From: Plasmodium malariae | Lineage: Eukaryota > Apicomplexa > Aconoidasida > Haemosporida > Plasmodiidae | Direction of reading: 5' to 3' | Length of the DNA: 64,000 nucleotides | Assembly: GCF_900090045.1 (NCBI RefSeq) | Contig: NC_041778.1 | Coordinates: 898,501-962,500 of the forward strand | Part shown: one piece after another, positions 1-9,892 of the stretch | Position numbering within the stretch: position 1 is the stretch's first letter | Layout: every line of letters begins with the position of its first letter | The notes under the pieces: generated by a model | What the model saw: the letters and a program-made list of their open reading frames with translations, nothing else | What the model was told of the DNA's origin: nothing | Database searches by the model: none | Made by a program: the position numbers and the translations under genes

Positions 1-672
1 CCTGCACTTGTAAATTTAAAAAAGAGTAATAAAAATAAAATCGGACTTGCATGTACGCATGGGCCTGCGGAGTGCAGAGAGCTGTTTAGGAAGAAGAGAG
101 CACAAGAGGAGGGTGAAGAGGAAGAGAATGAGAAGGAAGAAAATATGATGGAAAAAAAGGAAGATGACAAAGATAACAAAGGTGATAACGAGAATGGCCT
201 TGCAGGCATACAAAATAACAAGAGGGACGATGATAATTATATTACCTTTGAAACAAGACTCGGTGATAACAGTAAAAGTGTAAGTGAAATGGAAAAAAAT
301 ATAAGTGGATATAAAGATATAAATACACATGTGAATATATTTGATGAAATCTGTAAGCGTAAAGAACCTATTCATGATGAGTCTAACCAGAAGGAATTTC
401 AAACTAGATTTAACGACAAAGAAGCAGTAGTAGTAGAATCTAGCGTACTAGAGGAGAAAGGGGAAAAAAAAAGGGCAAAGGGTGAGAGAGAAAAGAAGTG
501 GAAAGTAAGTCAGCGTAAGGAAGAAGAAAATAGGGGTTTAGATTCAGACAAAGGGAAAATAATTTTGGATGAAAATTCAAAGGAAAGCGACCACTTCAGT
601 GTGCAGGAAGTTGGTGAAGCGAAACATGTGAAACATGCGAAACATGCGAAACAAGCAAATCAAGCGAAATAA
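1..672 (+). CDS. 3' end of an unidentified, charged low-complexity protein (partial)
   Basis: The frame is open from the first base, so the gene starts outside the window; at least 223 residues are visible. The sequence is Lys/Glu/Asp-rich and hydrophilic, with no membrane segment and no domain I recognise. It ends in a small degenerate repeat of Lys-His-Ala (KHVKHAKHAKQANQAK) just before a TAA at 670-672. After this stop a second frame stays open to a TGA at 806-808 and looks coding (see the next entry), so the annotated end is probably not the native C-terminus. No function can be proposed. Confidence 0.75.
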   Translation, partial: PALVNLKKSNKNKIGLACTHGPAECRELFRKKRAQEEGEEEENEKEENMMEKKEDDKDNKGDNENGLAGIQNNKRDDDNYITFETRLGDNSKSVSEMEKNISGYKDINTHVNIFDEICKRKEPIHDESNQKEFQTRFNDKEAVVVESSVLEEKGEKKRAKGEREKKWKVSQRKEEENRGLDSDKGKIILDENSKESDHFSVQEVGEAKHVKHAKHAKQANQAK

Positions 673-808
673 TCTAAATGATGCTCAAAATAAAGTAACG
701 ACAAATAGAAATGCAGCGAACAATATGGTTGTTCTTAAGAATACATCAGACATACTTATTGATGAGGGGAGAGCAGACGGCGTTGCTATGGAGTATAGGA
801 AGAACTGA
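671..808 (+). pseudogene. Out-of-frame continuation of the preceding gene
   Basis: Directly after the stop at 672, the +1 frame reads 45 codons to a TGA at 806. Its composition is protein-like, including MVVLKNTSDILIDEGRADG, and is unlike the surrounding AT-rich spacer. Removing one A from the gcgaaataat stretch at 664-673 would join the two frames as ...QANQANNLNDAQNK. I infer a one-base frameshift, either an assembly error in the A-rich repeat or a real truncated allele. An intron is less likely because no suitable donor and acceptor pair spans the junction. Confidence 0.5.
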
Positions 809-1203
809 CCCATATATATGTGCACATGGAATGTACAATTTTATGTGGAACGCAAATTTTTAGTGAAAAAAACTCTCATAGTAGCAGTCTTTAAAGAAAC
901 CCCAAAACTATCAGCGCACAGATATGCTTAAGAGTTAGTAGTCCCTGTAACGAATGTAAGGGGGAAAAAGAAAAAAAAAGCAAGCAACAAAGTTTAAAGA
1001 GTTTAGACATATTGCAGTTTACGAAAGAGACTTACGGAAAAGAGGTGTACTCTGTCTTTTTCATTTTTCATTATTAATTTTTAAATTTTAATTTTTAATT
1101 TTACACCAAAGAAAAGGGGAAGGAGCCTATCTGGTCTTCTCGCAAGTATATGCATGTACACACACGAGTATATATACATACCTTTTTCTACTGCGCATTG
1201 TGG

Positions 1204-1240
<37 letters not shown>

Positions 1241-1762
1241 TCTATTCATGAATATCAGAGCAACTCACTTTTTCTCATGTGATATTGATATAGAGCGAAA
1301 TTCTTGCACGTCTAACATTTTGAAGAAGATATGATGACAAAGCGTGCATTAATTTTCTCCCCTCCTTTCTGCATGAACGTGTATATGTACCTGCAGATAT
1401 GTATGCTTATGTGTATGTACTTATGTGCACTTGTATGTGAGCACGCGTCTCTAACGCAGCAAACATTGGAAAAAATGACTTGACGTATGAATTGTGAGAA
1501 GAGAGGAAAAACATAGTCTCACCAATGTAAATTTTTATAGAGCAAGTTTAAAATTCGTAATCCTAAGGAACTTCTTAATCTTGCACTCGTTGTTCAGAAA
1601 TATTTTATTTTTTTTATTTTTTTTTTTTTTTTTAACTAGCCATTTTCGGCAATATTGCTAGTAGAAAAAAAAAAAAGAGAAAAATTGAACAAACAAATAC
1701 ATGCGTATACAGGTATATATATATGTGTGTGTTTGCACATACATACATATATATATGAACTA
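809..1762. other. Intergenic spacer
   Basis: The spacer lies between two + strand genes. It holds a T tract of about 33 bases near 1206-1238 and another around 1605-1634, the sort of dA:dT tract usual upstream of Plasmodium genes. I see no gene or structured RNA. The frame of the next gene is open from about 1655, but that part begins without an ATG and encodes CA/TA-repeat peptide, so I treat it as 5' leader. Confidence 0.6.
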
Positions 1763-4489
1763 ATGGAGAGCTTAAATAAGACACATCAAAGAGGTATAAC
1801 AATAAAGAGCAGCGAAATGGGTAAACACAAAGGAAACAGGAAGAACGAATTCTTGAAAGAAATTAAAAGAATAAACTCAATGATTTGTGTATATGATAAA
1901 CATATAGACTCGTGTAGGAATAATAAAAAAGAGTTTTACCATCAATTGTCTGTACTGATAGATTATGATAACATGGTAAAAAGAAAATATGAAAATTACG
2001 AAAGGGAGTTAAAAGAGTTCAGTAAGGGTAAAGTATACATAAATAATGTTAAAGGTGATAATAGAAAAAGAAATCAGAATATAAGTGAGCATGCTAGGGG
2101 AGATCGCGTAGATAAAATAGAACTCAAGGAATGTAAGAAAATTAAAATGGAATTAAAAAAAAGTATAAGAGAGTTGAAAACTCAGAAACGTAAATGTTTA
2201 AGTAATTTAACAAAATGGCAACTTGTTTATAATATGAAGAGACATAAACTATGTAAAAAAATAATAAAGAAATGTATAGGGTGCACTGAGAAGAAACTAT
2301 CAGAAGGAAAAAACATCCAAAAAACGTATTCGTTAAATTATGATGACAGAAAAAATAGCAATATTAATTTTTGTAGAGCGGACTCAGCTGAAGGTAGTAG
2401 AAGAAATGGTGCTTCTTCTACCTACATCGATAATAAAAGATTAAATCTATTTAAGCATGAACATTTTCGAAAGAAGGAGCTATTACTACTTTCACTTGAA
2501 GAAGGGATAAAGATGGGAAAACACAACTCGAACAGTGCAAGGGGATTCAGCAGTCCTGCCATTTGCTGTAGGAAAGGGGTGCATATGGAAATGCCTATTT
2601 CCATCACAATAATTAGAGGGATTAGAAGCACTGGCAGGGTTAGAAGCACTGGCAGAGTTAGAAGCACTGGCAGGGTTAGAAGCACTGGCAGAGTTAGAAG
2701 CACTGGCAGAGTTAGAAGCACTGGCAGAGTTAGAAGCACTGGCAGAGTTAGAAGCACTGGCAGAGTTAGAAGCACTGGCAGAGTTAGAAGCACTGACAGG
2801 GTTAGAAGCACTGGCAGGGTTAGAAGCACTGGCAGGGTTAGAAGCACTGACAAGGTTAGAAATGTTAAAGAGGAGGAAGCCGTAAAAATCGAAGCAAGCG
2901 AACAAACAGGAATTACCACAATTGGTGTGTATGAACTATCAAATATGCTTAAAGAAAAAGTTGATGTAAAATGTAATGATGATGTAAGTGTAATAAAGGA
3001 TTCGGAAGCAAAGAACTCTTTGAGCATTTCACAGGCGGTTGTACAAGTAAGAGGGGAAGAAGTAGAAACAAATACCGACAAGAACAACAATATAGAGGTA
3101 CACGTCTATCCAGTGAAAAGTGAAAAAGGTGAGTGTATAGATGAAAACAAAAATGAAGACGGAAGGAAAGTAAACACAGTAACAAGAAAAAATGATGGAT
3201 GTGAACCCAATGAAGTAAAGAAAAAGTACATTACCACCAATGGCTATAATATCCATCGAAAGGAAGAAATTGAAGATAAAGAAAAATTAAATATTGTACC
3301 ATATGTGCCAAATGGACCAATTACATCAAGTGATATGACACTTATTAACTATGTAGAGAGGGCGAGCAAATGTAAAAATGGAAGTCAAATATTTGTAAGT
3401 GCAGAGAGGGAACAGGGAATGGAAGGCATTGAACAGATAGAGGAGTTAAAGAATAATTGGGATGAAAGCATAAATGAAAAATTAGAATCTCAGATAATAA
3501 ACATGGTTAACAGTACTCAGGATGAAACAACCAAGTTCACACAAGTGAACAGAAACAACGACATAGTGAAACCTCTCGTTCAACAAAATAGATCCAATAT
3601 CAAAGGTGAAGAAGAGGGAGAAATAAAAAATGAAAATTGTAAGAATGAACATATAGATTCTGATAATAAGAATATCAAAATATACACTTCAAATGATGAA
3701 GCGGTAAATGGTAAGGAAACGGTAAAGCAGTCTTCCCATAGGGTATCGCCAAAAAAGAGTAAAAGAAAGAGGAAAAAACATAAGGCGGGGGGAGCTGAAA
3801 ATAAGATGGGAGAAGGGGAAGATAAGGTGGGAGAAGGAGAAGATAAGATGAGGGAAGCTAAGAATAAGGTGGAAGAAGAGAAAAATATGGCGGGGGGAGC
3901 TGAAAATAGGATGGGAGAAGAGGAGGATAAGGTGGGGGGAGCTAAGAATAAGGTGGAAGAAGAGAAGAATATGGCGGGGGGAGCTGAAAATAGGATGGGA
4001 GAAGGGGAGGATAAGGTGGGGGGAACTGAGAATAAGATGAGTGAAGGGGAAGATAAGGTGAGGGAAGCTAAGAATAAGGTGGACGAAGAAAAAAATATGA
4101 CGGGGGGAGCTGAAAATAGGATGGGAGAAGGGGAGGATAAGGTGGGGGGAACTGAGAATAAGATGAGTGAAGGGGAAGATAAGGTGAGGGAAGCTAAGAA
4201 TAAGGTGGACGAAGAAAAAAATATGACGGGAGGAGCAAAGGGTAAAGCGGGGAAAGTGAAGGATAAGGCGGTTAAAACTAAGAATAAGAAGGGAAGTACA
4301 GATGCCCCAATGGACACAACTTCCCATGTGGAACGGAAGAAAAAAGAATTCAAAACAGATGGTGAAACAAATTTGCAAAGTACGGAAACTGAAAATGAAA
4401 TTGTCCACGATATAATGAGTAAATATTCGCAGACACTACAGTACACGAGCTTTTTAGATTATATTAAAAATAAAAAGGATCAAGCATAA
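1763..4489 (+). CDS. Unidentified coiled-coil protein with two repeat arrays
   Basis: The protein has 908 residues. I chose the ATG at 1763 because it is the first in-frame ATG; the open frame before it translates microsatellite. Residues about 20-190 are Lys/Glu-rich and predicted coiled-coil-like, with Cys-rich spots (KKCIGCTEKK). Residues 288-365 are 13 near-identical RSTGRV hexapeptides. Residues about 676-828 are degenerate repeats of the GGAENKMGEGEDKV type. The C-terminus ends in a short ordered-looking stretch (LQYTSFLDYIKNKK). There is no signal peptide or membrane segment. It converges on COQ5 with only about 250 bp between stop codons. I do not recognise the family. Confidence 0.8.
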   Translation: MESLNKTHQRGITIKSSEMGKHKGNRKNEFLKEIKRINSMICVYDKHIDSCRNNKKEFYHQLSVLIDYDNMVKRKYENYERELKEFSKGKVYINNVKGDNRKRNQNISEHARGDRVDKIELKECKKIKMELKKSIRELKTQKRKCLSNLTKWQLVYNMKRHKLCKKIIKKCIGCTEKKLSEGKNIQKTYSLNYDDRKNSNINFCRADSAEGSRRNGASSTYIDNKRLNLFKHEHFRKKELLLLSLEEGIKMGKHNSNSARGFSSPAICCRKGVHMEMPISITIIRGIRSTGRVRSTGRVRSTGRVRSTGRVRSTGRVRSTGRVRSTGRVRSTGRVRSTGRVRSTDRVRSTGRVRSTGRVRSTDKVRNVKEEEAVKIEASEQTGITTIGVYELSNMLKEKVDVKCNDDVSVIKDSEAKNSLSISQAVVQVRGEEVETNTDKNNNIEVHVYPVKSEKGECIDENKNEDGRKVNTVTRKNDGCEPNEVKKKYITTNGYNIHRKEEIEDKEKLNIVPYVPNGPITSSDMTLINYVERASKCKNGSQIFVSAEREQGMEGIEQIEELKNNWDESINEKLESQIINMVNSTQDETTKFTQVNRNNDIVKPLVQQNRSNIKGEEEGEIKNENCKNEHIDSDNKNIKIYTSNDEAVNGKETVKQSSHRVSPKKSKRKRKKHKAGGAENKMGEGEDKVGEGEDKMREAKNKVEEEKNMAGGAENRMGEEEDKVGGAKNKVEEEKNMAGGAENRMGEGEDKVGGTENKMSEGEDKVREAKNKVDEEKNMTGGAENRMGEGEDKVGGTENKMSEGEDKVREAKNKVDEEKNMTGGAKGKAGKVKDKAVKTKNKKGSTDAPMDTTSHVERKKKEFKTDGETNLQSTETENEIVHDIMSKYSQTLQYTSFLDYIKNKKDQA
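2624..2857 (+). repeat. 18-bp coding minisatellite, 13 units (RSTGRV)
   Basis: The unit agaagcactggcagagtt is repeated 13 times in frame, with a few third-base and Gly/Asp changes (RSTDRV, RSTDKV). Near-identity of the units at DNA level indicates recent expansion. The array encodes a regularly spaced basic, Ser/Thr-rich tract. Confidence 0.95.
3787..4245 (+). repeat. Degenerate coding repeat, about 39-42 bp units
   Basis: Repeats of the type gg(g)ggagctgaaaata(a/g)gatgggagaagg encode acidic/basic heptad-like peptides (GGAENRMGEGEDKV, REAKNKVDEEKN). A larger block of about 123 bp is itself duplicated, with near-identical copies at roughly 3978-4100 and 4101-4223. Confidence 0.85.
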
Positions 4490-4740
4490 AATGGGGGTAA
4501 AAAAATAGTAAGGAGTAGTTTTTTTTTTTTTTTTTTTTTTTTTTATAAACGTAAAATATTATTGCAAATCTTAATGTTTACTACTACGTACATAAAAAAA
4601 AAAAAAATAATAATAATAATAATAAATAATGCAGTAAAAATAAACTTACTTCCTCATATATGATCACGAGTGTATACACACATTAGTATGCATATATTTA
4701 TTATGTGTACATATATCCTTCTTTTTTTAGACGCATTTTA

Positions 4741-6273
4741 TTATATGATTAACTTGTACGCGGAGTGAATAGCAACGATTCCTAGGGACAGGGTTGTATA
4801 AGAAATGCTTCTAAAATTACACTGATGCATTAATTGAGATAACTCATCAGGAGTTAAAAATGTCTGTATGCTTTCTGCTAAGTATTTGTATGAATGCTCA
4901 CTATTTGCTACTAATTTCCCGAGTAAGGGAATAAAATTATTTAAATAAAATTTATAAAAAATATTTATAACATCACAATTTACTTTGCTAAATTCAAGAC
5001 ATAAAAACCTTCCACCTGGTTTTAAAACTCGATGTACTTCTTTTAAAGCTTTTGGAATATTTGTAAAATTCCTTATACCAAATGATAAGGTAATTATATC
5101 TACTGAATTATCTTCAAAAGATTTTAAATTTTCAGCATTTTCAATTAACCATGTTATATATTTGTCATAATTTAAATTCTTTGCCTTTTCTATTCCTACT
5201 TTAATCATATCACTATTAATATCACAAACAATTATGTTGGGCATATAATTTATGCACATCTCATCAGACAAATATTCACTATAACTGTTATTACTACTTT
5301 TTCTTTTTTTTAAATGATATTTATATTTTTCTAATATTCGAAAAGCGATGTCACCTGTACCTCCAGCTAAATCTAAAATTTTACAGGAATGCATTTTTCC
5401 CCCATCCTGTGATGCTGAACTTTTTTCCATTCCCTTTTCATATTTTTCCATTCCCTTTTCGTATTTTTCCATTCCCTTTTCATATTTTTCCTTATCCCGT
5501 TCATATTTTTCTCTATCCTGTTCATATTTTTCTCTATCCTGTTCATATTTTTCCTGACCATGTTCGTATTTTTCTCTATCCTGTTCATATTTTTCCTGAC
5601 CATGTTCGTATTTTTCTCTTTCCCTTATATGGGGATCTTCTGAATATTGTTCTTCATTCCACATTTTGTGAAAATTTCCCATTTCCATGTTCTTATCTTC
5701 ATTTATGGTATCCCTTTTATGTATGTACATTTCTTCTTCCATATTATAACTATGATATTTTAAAAATAAGTCTAATTCTTTTACCAACTCGTTCTTCCAA
5801 CAGTGGTGCAAGCGCAGACTCATCAAATCGTTCATCAAGTCATATTTATTTGACACCTTACTGAATAAGTTGTTTACAAGCTTTGATTTTATTTCCTCCG
5901 TTACTTTTTGAAATCCAAAATTGTACAGCTCTGCATTGGAGAAGTTCAGAAGTTGCAAAATTACGAAATTATGATAGTATGAAGTTTTTATTTTTCTCAC
6001 ATAAACATACGTTTAAAAAAAAAAAAAAATTATGAACGGGACAGGATTTTACAAAAATAGCGAAAAAAATACTGCACATATTTATACAGATTTGCGCAAA
6101 GTGTAATGCAAAAAAAAATAAAAATAAAAATAATCGATGTTACTTTCATTGCTACTGAAGTGATCGCTTTTTGTGCTATATGACTTCAGTTCCCTCCTTA
6201 AAAATGAAACCAGATTGTTTTTCTTTCTGAAACGGTTATAGTTGTAGTAATCGCATAATTTTTTAGCTTTCAT
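4741..6273 (-). CDS. COQ5: Ubiquinone biosynthesis C-methyltransferase COQ5 (UbiE family), mitochondrial
   Basis: SAM-dependent methyltransferase that carries out the C-methylation step of ubiquinone synthesis in mitochondria. I read two exons: 6144-6273 (donor GTAAC) and 4741-5930 (acceptor AATGCAG), joined in phase 1, giving 439 residues. Exon 1 encodes a basic leader (NNLVSFLRRELKSYSTKS) suited to mitochondrial import. Residues about 70-92 show the family block SNKYDLMNDLMSLRLHHCWK, about 226-236 the SAM motif ILDLAGGTGDIA, and about 345-362 the block VLKPGGRFLCLEFSK. Between the first block and the SAM motif is a Plasmodium-type insertion of (R/E)EKYE(H/Q/K) pentapeptide-like repeats. An unspliced start at 6000 is possible but would lose the leader. 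Confidence 0.9.
5420..5628 (-). repeat. Coding repeat inside COQ5 (KYE-rich)
   Basis: About 21-bp units encode EKYEHGQ, EKYEQDR and EKYEKGM. They sit in an insertion just upstream of the SAM-binding motif, where length variation should be tolerated. Confidence 0.9.
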
Positions 6274-6576
6274 TTTGGATAGAAAAAACTGTCAGTAATT
6301 TTGTTAAGCGGATTGTTCATACGTAGTGTAAAATCGAAAAGGCCGCGGTGGGGGAGGAGGAGATGATGCGATTAAGAAAAAATTAGGAATAGTTACTTTT
6401 GATACTAACTTTTGCCTTTTAATTTTGCTCCATTCTTTTGCCTTTTAATTTTTTCCATAATTTTGCTTACTAAATTGCGCCTTACTTTTACTAAGCACTG
6501 CGCTATTTTTCGTCCCAACTATTTTTATATTGTGTTCTTTAAAAAAAATATAAGCAAAAAAATCCGGGTGATAATT

Positions 6577-6608
<32 letters not shown>

Positions 6609-7036
6609 TTTCCTCTTCTACATAATAAAACATTAAAAATGTTCTGACTGTTCAGAATTTTTAATAAATTATTTAAAAAAGTTGTACTAACATGTTTAAA
6701 TGATTTATTCATCGCAGGAAAAAGGGTAAATTCCATGTGAAGCTACATACGTACAGTTACAGCTATAGTTAAAAAGTATGGGTAAATATCCCCGGCGGTG
6801 ATAAAATTATGTGAGTACATATGTGTGTATGTGTGTATGTGCATATGTATGTGTGTATGTGCATATGTATGTGTGTATGTGCATATGTATGTGTGTATGT
6901 GCATATGTATGTGTGTATGTGCATATGTATGTGTATGTGCATATGTATGTGTGTATGTATGTATGTATGGGCGTAAGTATATCTTTTCTTCTTTGCTCCC
7001 GCCTTAATTGAAGCTTTCCATGAGAGAAAAAAAAAG
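6274..7036. other. Divergent intergenic region between COQ5 and the exonuclease
   Basis: This is the shared upstream region of COQ5 (-) and the 3'-5' exonuclease (+). It has a T tract near 6582-6611 and a GT-rich minisatellite of about 20-bp units (atgtgtgtatgtgcatatgt) at about 6820-6970. The long frames open in both strands of the latter are repeat translations, not genes. Confidence 0.7.
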
Positions 7037-8167
7037 ATGTATAAATGTTTTGTAAAAAGCATAAGGAGCAAAGCATTATTCAAAAGAACATTGTGCAACG
7101 TTTCGTATGGGTACTTAAACTTAACAGTGCAGGATAGGACCATGCCATATTTTGAAAATTTAAAAAAAAATATAATTTATATTAACAATTCGAAAGATTG
7201 TAAAGAGTGTATAAACGAAATTAAGAAAAAATTTTCGAGCGAAAAGCAAAACTTCATTGGTCTTGATATAGAAGGGTACAAAATAGGAAAGGATGGTATA
7301 GTAAGTATTATACAAATATGTGCTGATGATATTTACATTTTTGATATATATAAATGCGATAATAGCTATTTATTTATTAAGTACATAAAAGACCTATTGG
7401 AAGATGAGAGAATAGTAAAAGTAACCCATGACTGTAGAGAAGATTGTTCTATACTATACAATCAATACGATGTAAGACTAAACAATATTTTTGACACACA
7501 AGTAGCATATAACATACTTTTAAAAGAAAGGAAAAAAGAGATGTACCAAATAAGTTTTGATGATTTATTATATAAATGTTTATTGTTAAATAATAATCAA
7601 AAAATTTATTTTCATAAAATGATTGCACTGGAACAGAAAATATATCTACAGAGACCCATATCGAAAGAGCTAATTCATTACGCTGTTCAGGATGTGTTAT
7701 ATTTGAAGCCGCTCATGTTGAGTCTAGTGCACATGTTAAGTGGTGTACATAAAAAGGAACACACGGGAGAAAGGTGTTCTAAAGTAGTGAGAACAGCGCA
7801 TGAAGAAAAGGGGGAAGTAAAGATATCGGAGGAAAAAGAAATGAAAACTTCGATTGTCGCTAATATATCAGATATCGACATAATAATGCAAGTGATAAAA
7901 TGCAGTCAAAAGTATATTAATTATCAGTCATTAAATTCACATATTAAAAATGAAAAAGAATTGCAAAAAGGGATGACACTTGAAGGTATGGTTGTTTCAT
8001 GCAATAACATAAATATTTATGTTAAGTTAAATATGAGCAAAAAGGGAGTTATAGCAAATTGTTTACATCATAAATATAATATTGGTGATATCGTTAAATG
8101 TGTTATCCTAGGTTTTGGTACTAACAATTATATCAAGTTGGGATTATATGATTCTTCCATTTTGTAA
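7037..8167 (+). CDS. DEDDy 3'-5' exonuclease with C-terminal S1-like domain
   Basis: 376 residues. An RNase D/WRN-type exonuclease fold is shown by Exo I (FIGLDIEG, about residues 73-80, catalytic D and E), Exo II (HDCREDCSILYN, about 131-142) and Exo III (HYAVQDVLYLKP, about 214-225, Y and D of the DEDDy set). All four acids are present. Residues about 312-372 (GMTLEGMVVSCNNINIYVKL ... YNIGDIVKCVILGF ... IKLGL) resemble an S1/OB RNA-binding domain. A basic N-terminus (MYKCFVKSIRSKALFKRTL) could be an organelle presequence. The likely substrate is RNA, given the S1-like tail, but that is inference. The start is the first ATG after an A-rich leader. Confidence 0.85.
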   Translation: MYKCFVKSIRSKALFKRTLCNVSYGYLNLTVQDRTMPYFENLKKNIIYINNSKDCKECINEIKKKFSSEKQNFIGLDIEGYKIGKDGIVSIIQICADDIYIFDIYKCDNSYLFIKYIKDLLEDERIVKVTHDCREDCSILYNQYDVRLNNIFDTQVAYNILLKERKKEMYQISFDDLLYKCLLLNNNQKIYFHKMIALEQKIYLQRPISKELIHYAVQDVLYLKPLMLSLVHMLSGVHKKEHTGERCSKVVRTAHEEKGEVKISEEKEMKTSIVANISDIDIIMQVIKCSQKYINYQSLNSHIKNEKELQKGMTLEGMVVSCNNINIYVKLNMSKKGVIANCLHHKYNIGDIVKCVILGFGTNNYIKLGLYDSSIL

Positions 8168-8319
8168 AATAGCTAGTTGGTGCATTGTTCAGTTGAATGT
8201 AATAACCTCGTTCAGGTGCACGACTGTTCAACCCTGGGGGGAAATTCGCGCGCGCGCAAACAAGAGTCCATACGTGCGCTTATACTTTTGCGTCCCTTAA
8301 GTATACACATAGATAGGCT

Positions 8320-8374
<55 letters not shown>

Positions 8375-8725
8375 GTGCACACCATGGAATGCCTTATTTT
8401 ATTTTATTTTTTTAATTGATACACATAAGTATATACACCCTTTCAATGTAAAAAAAGAAGTGGCCGGAAAATATTGTTATACGCGGAACATTCAGCACAC
8501 GTGTGTTAATGGAAAACTCTTGTTATGTTTTTATGTAAAATAACATGTCCCATTTCTTAGACAAATCAAATTCTTCAAAATGGCGAGATTATTGAGAAGA
8601 CAAAATTAAAATATGAACTGTTCATGTAATAATAATTCCTCAAAAAAAAAAAAAAAAAAGAAAAAAAGGGGAAGGTACAAAAATAGGGCCTGTAGTTCAA
8701 AGGGGTAAGCGGCTTATTTGTTCGT

Positions 8726-8872
8726 TTGTCCATTTGTTTGTCCATTTGTTTGTCCATTTGTTTGTCCATTTGTTTGTCCATTTGTTTGTCCATTTGTTTG
8801 TCCATTTGTTTGTTCATTTGTTTGTCCATTTGTTTGTCCATTTGTTTGTTCATTTGTTTGTTCATTTGTTTA
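8726..8872. repeat. 12-bp minisatellite (tttgtttgtcca)
   Basis: About 12 tandem copies with T/C variation. All reading frames of the unit lack stops, which explains the overlapping open frames here. Confidence 0.9.
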
Positions 8873-9838
8873 TTTATTTACTATATTTTTTTTTTTTTTT
8901 TTTGAGGTACTACTACATGAACAGTCAGGAAAATAAAAAAGGGAATGATTAAACAAGTAAAAAATAAAATTATAAAATGTTAAGATAGTAAAATGAAAAA
9001 GCTTCTTAAAATGGGGAACTTAAAAAAAATGCTATCTTGCATATGCACCACCATATTACAAATATAGCTTTATAAATCTCTTTTAAAAAAATGTATGTTT
9101 ATTTTGTTTTACGTTTCCTACTATAGTTTGTGTTTTCATTATATTTTTTTCTCTTTTGATTCATTTTACCATTTTTAAAATGTCTCAGGGAAGTATATGT
9201 TATGTGCACCTTATTTTTATTCCAAATGTACATAAATTTTTTTTTATTTTTTTTTTCTGAACGATAATATATCATATGAGTAAAGGTACATTTCGGATGT
9301 CTTCCCTTTTTTCATAATGAAATAGAAATACCATTACACATAAATATATGCAAAGATGAAAGAAGATTAAGACAGTTTCATTTACCAAAAGTATAAAAAG
9401 AATGAACATCTTTTAATGCAACCTATTTGTACCTTGTTGATCAAAAAACAAACATGCACCAAACGCATTTAGAAATGCACATCCTTTAGGATATCATTTT
9501 TTTTTTTTTTTTTTTTTTTTTCTGTTACTATCTTCATAATATTGCTTGGGGTAAATGGACAGAAAAGTGCGTACATATATGTTCATTTAACGAAATTACA
9601 ATTTTTCAAAAAGATTAATATTTTACAACAACTGCTTATACATTGTTGTAGTAAGTACTTGTGTACACGTACACATGTACACATATGTACGTATAATACA
9701 AATTTTTTTTAAAGTCAGGCATGGCCGTAAGACGTTTACATATATGGTAATCATAGTTACATACGTTAAGGTACTTTCACATATGGATATTTACCTTTCC
9801 CTTTTTACTTTCCTTGATTTATACCAATATAGACACAT

Positions 9839-9892
<54 letters not shown>

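Noticed and set aside
16..402. 128-codon minus-strand frame at the window start
   Set aside because: It lies opposite the partial + strand gene and reads as Phe/Ile/Leu-rich shadow of Lys/Glu-rich coding sequence.
612..680. Programmed ribosomal frameshift at the KHA repeat
   Set aside because: No clear slippery heptamer or downstream structure; a one-base sequence or allele error is simpler.
2422..3090. Long antisense frame across the RSTGRV array
   Set aside because: The 18-bp repeat is stop-free on both strands. The peptide is a Leu/Pro/Val repeat with no gene-like flanks, and the sense strand explains the DNA better.
3580..4446. Antisense frames opposite the second repeat block (239 and 288 codons)
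   Set aside because: Phe/Ser/Leu translations of the sense Lys/Glu repeats; a shadow effect of purine-rich coding DNA.
6769..7143. Open frames on both strands encoding Thr/His/Tyr or Cys/Val/Tyr repeats
   Set aside because: Translation of a GT-rich minisatellite; no start context, and it overlaps the leader of the exonuclease gene.
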